Translations under genes and position numbers: made by a program
Part shown: piece by piece, positions 7,597-9,548 of the stretch
Position numbering within the stretch: position 1 is the first letter of the stretch
How the letters are laid out: each line of letters opens with the position of its first letter
Assembly: GCA_023393265.1 (NCBI GenBank)
Contig: JAEWME010000204.1
Location: 1 to 9,548 of the forward strand
DNA length: 9,548 nt
Direction of reading: 5' to 3'
Source: Bacteroidota bacterium
Lineage (GTDB): Bacteria > Bacteroidota > Bacteroidia > Bacteroidales > Prolixibacteraceae
Notes under the pieces: model-generated
The model's database searches: none
The model's input: the letters and a program-made list of their open reading frames with translations, nothing else
What the model was told of the DNA's origin: nothing

Positions 7597-8247
7597 ATGA
7601 AACATTTATTTTTAGTTAGCCTCTTAATCATTTGTGCTTTAGCTGGTTTTTCGCAACAGGATGCAAAAGCAAAGGAAATTCTGGAAAAAGTTACCAAAAC
7701 AACACAGGGACTTCCGTCGCTTGATGCAAGTTTTTCTTTTGAAATGAATAACAAGGCTCAGAATATACACGAAAAATACACTGGTACTATTGTGCTGAAG
7801 AATAAAAAATATAAGCTTGATATTCCGCAGATGGGACTTCAGGTTACTTGTGATGGCAAAACTATTTGGACCTACAACTCGAACTCTAACGAGGTGAATA
7901 TTTCGAACCTCGACGAAGCCACCGATGAGTTGATGGATCCGGCAAAGATTTTTACAATTTATCAGAATGGATTCAATTACAAATTTATAGGCGAAGGAGT
8001 TGAAGCTGGCGTGCCCGTTTATAACATTGACCTGACACCACAAAAACCTTCAGGAGACATTCAGAAAATCAAAATCATGATCGATAAACAGAAATCATTG
8101 ATTCGCGGTGCAAACATGACGGGTAAGGATGGTAATTCCTACAATGTTTCGGTCAGCCAAATGAAAACAGACGGAGTTTACCCCGATTCAGATTTTGTTT
8201 TTGATACGAAAAAACACAAAGACGCTGAAGTGATCGATATGAGATAA
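7597..8247 (+). CDS. lolA: LolA-family outer-membrane lipoprotein carrier protein
   Basis: A 216-residue periplasmic chaperone that takes lipoproteins from the inner-membrane LolCDE complex and carries them to the outer membrane. A signal peptide spans about residues 1-20 (MKHLFLVSLLIICALAGFSQ). The mature part starts with the family pattern AKEILEKVTKTTQGLPSLDASFSFEM, followed by alternating beta strands (YTGTIVLKNKKYKLDIPQMGLQVTCDGKTIWTYN near 61-94, then NEVNISNLDE) expected for the open barrel that holds the lipid chains. Length fits the family (about 200-220). It lies 20 bp after ftsK on the same strand with no terminator between, so it is probably co-transcribed; ftsK-lolA adjacency is also known in Gammaproteobacteria. 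No LolB is visible, as is usual in Bacteroidota. Its start is preceded by GAAAGA, the nearest thing to a ribosome binding site in the window. Confidence 0.9.
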   Translation: MKHLFLVSLLIICALAGFSQQDAKAKEILEKVTKTTQGLPSLDASFSFEMNNKAQNIHEKYTGTIVLKNKKYKLDIPQMGLQVTCDGKTIWTYNSNSNEVNISNLDEATDELMDPAKIFTIYQNGFNYKFIGEGVEAGVPVYNIDLTPQKPSGDIQKIKIMIDKQKSLIRGANMTGKDGNSYNVSVSQMKTDGVYPDSDFVFDTKKHKDAEVIDMR

Positions 8248-8250
8248 ACG

Positions 8251-8288
8251 AAAAAGGGTGCCATGAGCACCCTTTTCTATTTTTCTTC
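8251..8288. terminator. Probably bidirectional terminator between lolA and pyk
   Basis: AAAAGGGTGC (8252-8261) and GCACCCTTTT (8267-8276) form a 10-bp perfect stem with a 5-nt loop, 4 bp after the lolA stop. On the plus strand it is followed by a T-rich tract (CTATTTTTCTTC); on the minus strand the stem ends in TTTTT. The symmetrical A and T runs suit termination of both lolA (plus) and the convergent pyruvate kinase gene, whose stop is at 8299-8301. Confidence 0.85.
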
Positions 8289-8298
8289 TTTCCTGATT

Positions 8299-9548
8299 TT
8301 AGTTTTTCATTTTAGCGTGCGTCATTCGCTCAACCGATGCAATTTCGATGAACGAGGTTCCGCCGCCCACGCCGAAGTTTCCACCTACGTAAACAACGGT
8401 ATCTTTTTCCGTGATAAATTTCTTCTCAACCAAATCGAGCAACGCTGTTTCAACCAGCTTGTGCTTATTTTTCTTAGATATAATTTCACTGGCAAAAACA
8501 CCGTACGACAGAGCCAGCTCTCGTTTCACCCTACCATTGTGGCATTTGGCAAAAACCGGCAGCGCTCCGCGGAAAGCAGCGATATACCTGGCTATTTTTC
8601 CAGTTAGTGTATCTGTTACTATCGCATTCACTTTTAGTTCTTTTGAGGCCAATACAGCAGCTTCAGCAAGGAATGCAGATGTTTCGTTGTCCAAACGCGG
8701 GACCGGCAAATCGTTGCGGCGGTCTTTGCTGGCTTCTATTTCAAGAGCAATCTTCGACATCACCTTTACAGCTTCAACCGGGTAACTTCCGTAGGCCGTT
8801 TCGCCTGAAAGCATAATGGCATCAGTTCGATCGTAAATTGCTGTGGCAACGTCACTTACTTCAGCACGGGTAGGCCGTGGATTTTCGATCATCGAATGAA
8901 GCATCTGCGTGGCAATAATAACTGGCTTTTTGCGCTGAACAGATTTTCTGATAAGTCTTCGTTGAATAGACGGAATTTTTTCTGCCGGGATTTCAATTCC
9001 GAGGTCGCCGCGTGCAACCATAATTCCGTAGGCCAAATCGAGAATTTCATCGATGTTGTTTACTCCATCGAGGTTTTCAATTTTAGCAATGATTTTAGCC
9101 TTGCTGTTTCTTTTATCGAGTATATCCTGAACCGCCTGTACATCTTTTTTATTACGTACAAATGAGTGGGCGATAAAATCGATATCGTGCTTGGCAGCAA
9201 ATTCGATGAATTCAACATCTTTGGGGCTGATGGAGGGAAGATCCACGCTAATTCCGGGGGTATTAATACTCTTTTTATTTTTGATTTGCCCGCCGTTCTC
9301 GACCTTACAGATTATGAAGTCTGTAGTTTTATCAATCACTTCAAGCGAAATATCTCCATCGTCAATCAAAATGTGGTTTCCAACCGGAACATCTATATGA
9401 AAGTTTTCATAGCTCACAAAAAAGGTATCACGAGTCGCTATTCCTTCTCCTCCTTTAATTTTAAGAAGGTCGCCGGCTTTCACATCAATAGGCGTTTCAA
9501 TTCCTTTCGTCCTTATTTCAGGTCCTTTGGTGTCGATCAGTATTCCGA
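8299..9548 (-). CDS. pyk: Pyruvate kinase, N-terminus beyond the window edge
   Basis: This glycolytic enzyme makes pyruvate and ATP from phosphoenolpyruvate and ADP. About 415 residues are visible of a family length near 475-480; roughly the first 60-70 are missing past the right edge. The reading frame stays open to the edge and begins GILIDTKGPEIRTKG, the conserved stretch that starts the B-domain hinge, so the GTG at 9483 is internal. Further motifs: IIAKIEN with the catalytic lysine, GIMVARGDLGIEIP with the metal-binding acidic residue, and IIATQMLHSMIENPRPTRAEVSDVATAIYDRTDAIMLSGETA. The C-terminal allosteric domain is present and ends normally. The glutamate in TKGPE is the residue found in potassium-dependent pyruvate kinases (family knowledge; dependence here is inferred). 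No partner gene is visible; transcription converges on lolA. Confidence 0.96.
   Translation of the reverse strand, partial: GILIDTKGPEIRTKGIETPIDVKAGDLLKIKGGEGIATRDTFFVSYENFHIDVPVGNHILIDDGDISLEVIDKTTDFIICKVENGGQIKNKKSINTPGISVDLPSISPKDVEFIEFAAKHDIDFIAHSFVRNKKDVQAVQDILDKRNSKAKIIAKIENLDGVNNIDEILDLAYGIMVARGDLGIEIPAEKIPSIQRRLIRKSVQRKKPVIIATQMLHSMIENPRPTRAEVSDVATAIYDRTDAIMLSGETAYGSYPVEAVKVMSKIALEIEASKDRRNDLPVPRLDNETSAFLAEAAVLASKELKVNAIVTDTLTGKIARYIAAFRGALPVFAKCHNGRVKRELALSYGVFASEIISKKNKHKLVETALLDLVEKKFITEKDTVVYVGGNFGVGGGTSFIEIASVERMTHAKMKN

Noticed and set aside
9481..9483. GTG at 9483 as the pyruvate kinase start.
   Set aside because: The frame continues upstream to the window edge with the conserved DTKGPEIR motif, so this codon is internal.

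Overview
The window looks like ordinary chromosomal backbone from a member of the Bacteroidota. Three things point that way. None of the six gene starts visible here has a convincing Shine-Dalgarno sequence. Matches to the Bacteroidota -7 promoter element (TAnnTTTG) sit in front of ftsK and the carbamate kinase gene. The proteins (mitochondrial-type aconitase, compact FtsK next to LolA, and a CNGC redoxin ending in a GCxIK tail) match versions common in that phylum. The genus cannot be told from the sequence alone; the mix would suit an anaerobic or facultative marine or sediment lineage, which is inference.

Layout from left to right. Positions 1-1214 (minus) hold the N-terminal half of aconitase, cut by the window edge. 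Positions 1215-1651 contain no supported gene. Positions 1652-2751 (plus) hold two exported thioredoxin-fold proteins whose genes overlap by ATGA, ending at a strong hairpin terminator. Positions 2811-4841 (minus) hold carbamate kinase followed by ornithine carbamoyltransferase, facing the redox pair. Positions 4842-5101 are a divergent control region with -7 elements in both directions and small palindromes. Positions 5102-8247 (plus) hold ftsK and lolA, 20 bp apart. A hairpin terminator follows, and then pyruvate kinase on the minus strand from 8299 to the right edge, missing its N-terminus.

How the genes fit together. Carbamate kinase and ornithine carbamoyltransferase together can turn citrulline and phosphate into ornithine, CO2, ammonia and ATP, the energy-yielding lower half of the arginine deiminase route; no arginine deiminase gene is present. 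FtsK (chromosome segregation at the septum) and LolA (lipoprotein transfer to the outer membrane) are an envelope and division pair that is also adjacent in Gammaproteobacteria. The two thioredoxin-like proteins probably act in the periplasm on thiol redox chemistry. Aconitase and pyruvate kinase are central carbon enzymes at the two edges with no visible link to the middle.

I did not find a convincing new system. The observations most worth a check are the carbamate kinase/OTC pair without a deiminase, the translationally coupled redox pair, and the unassigned palindromes upstream of ftsK.
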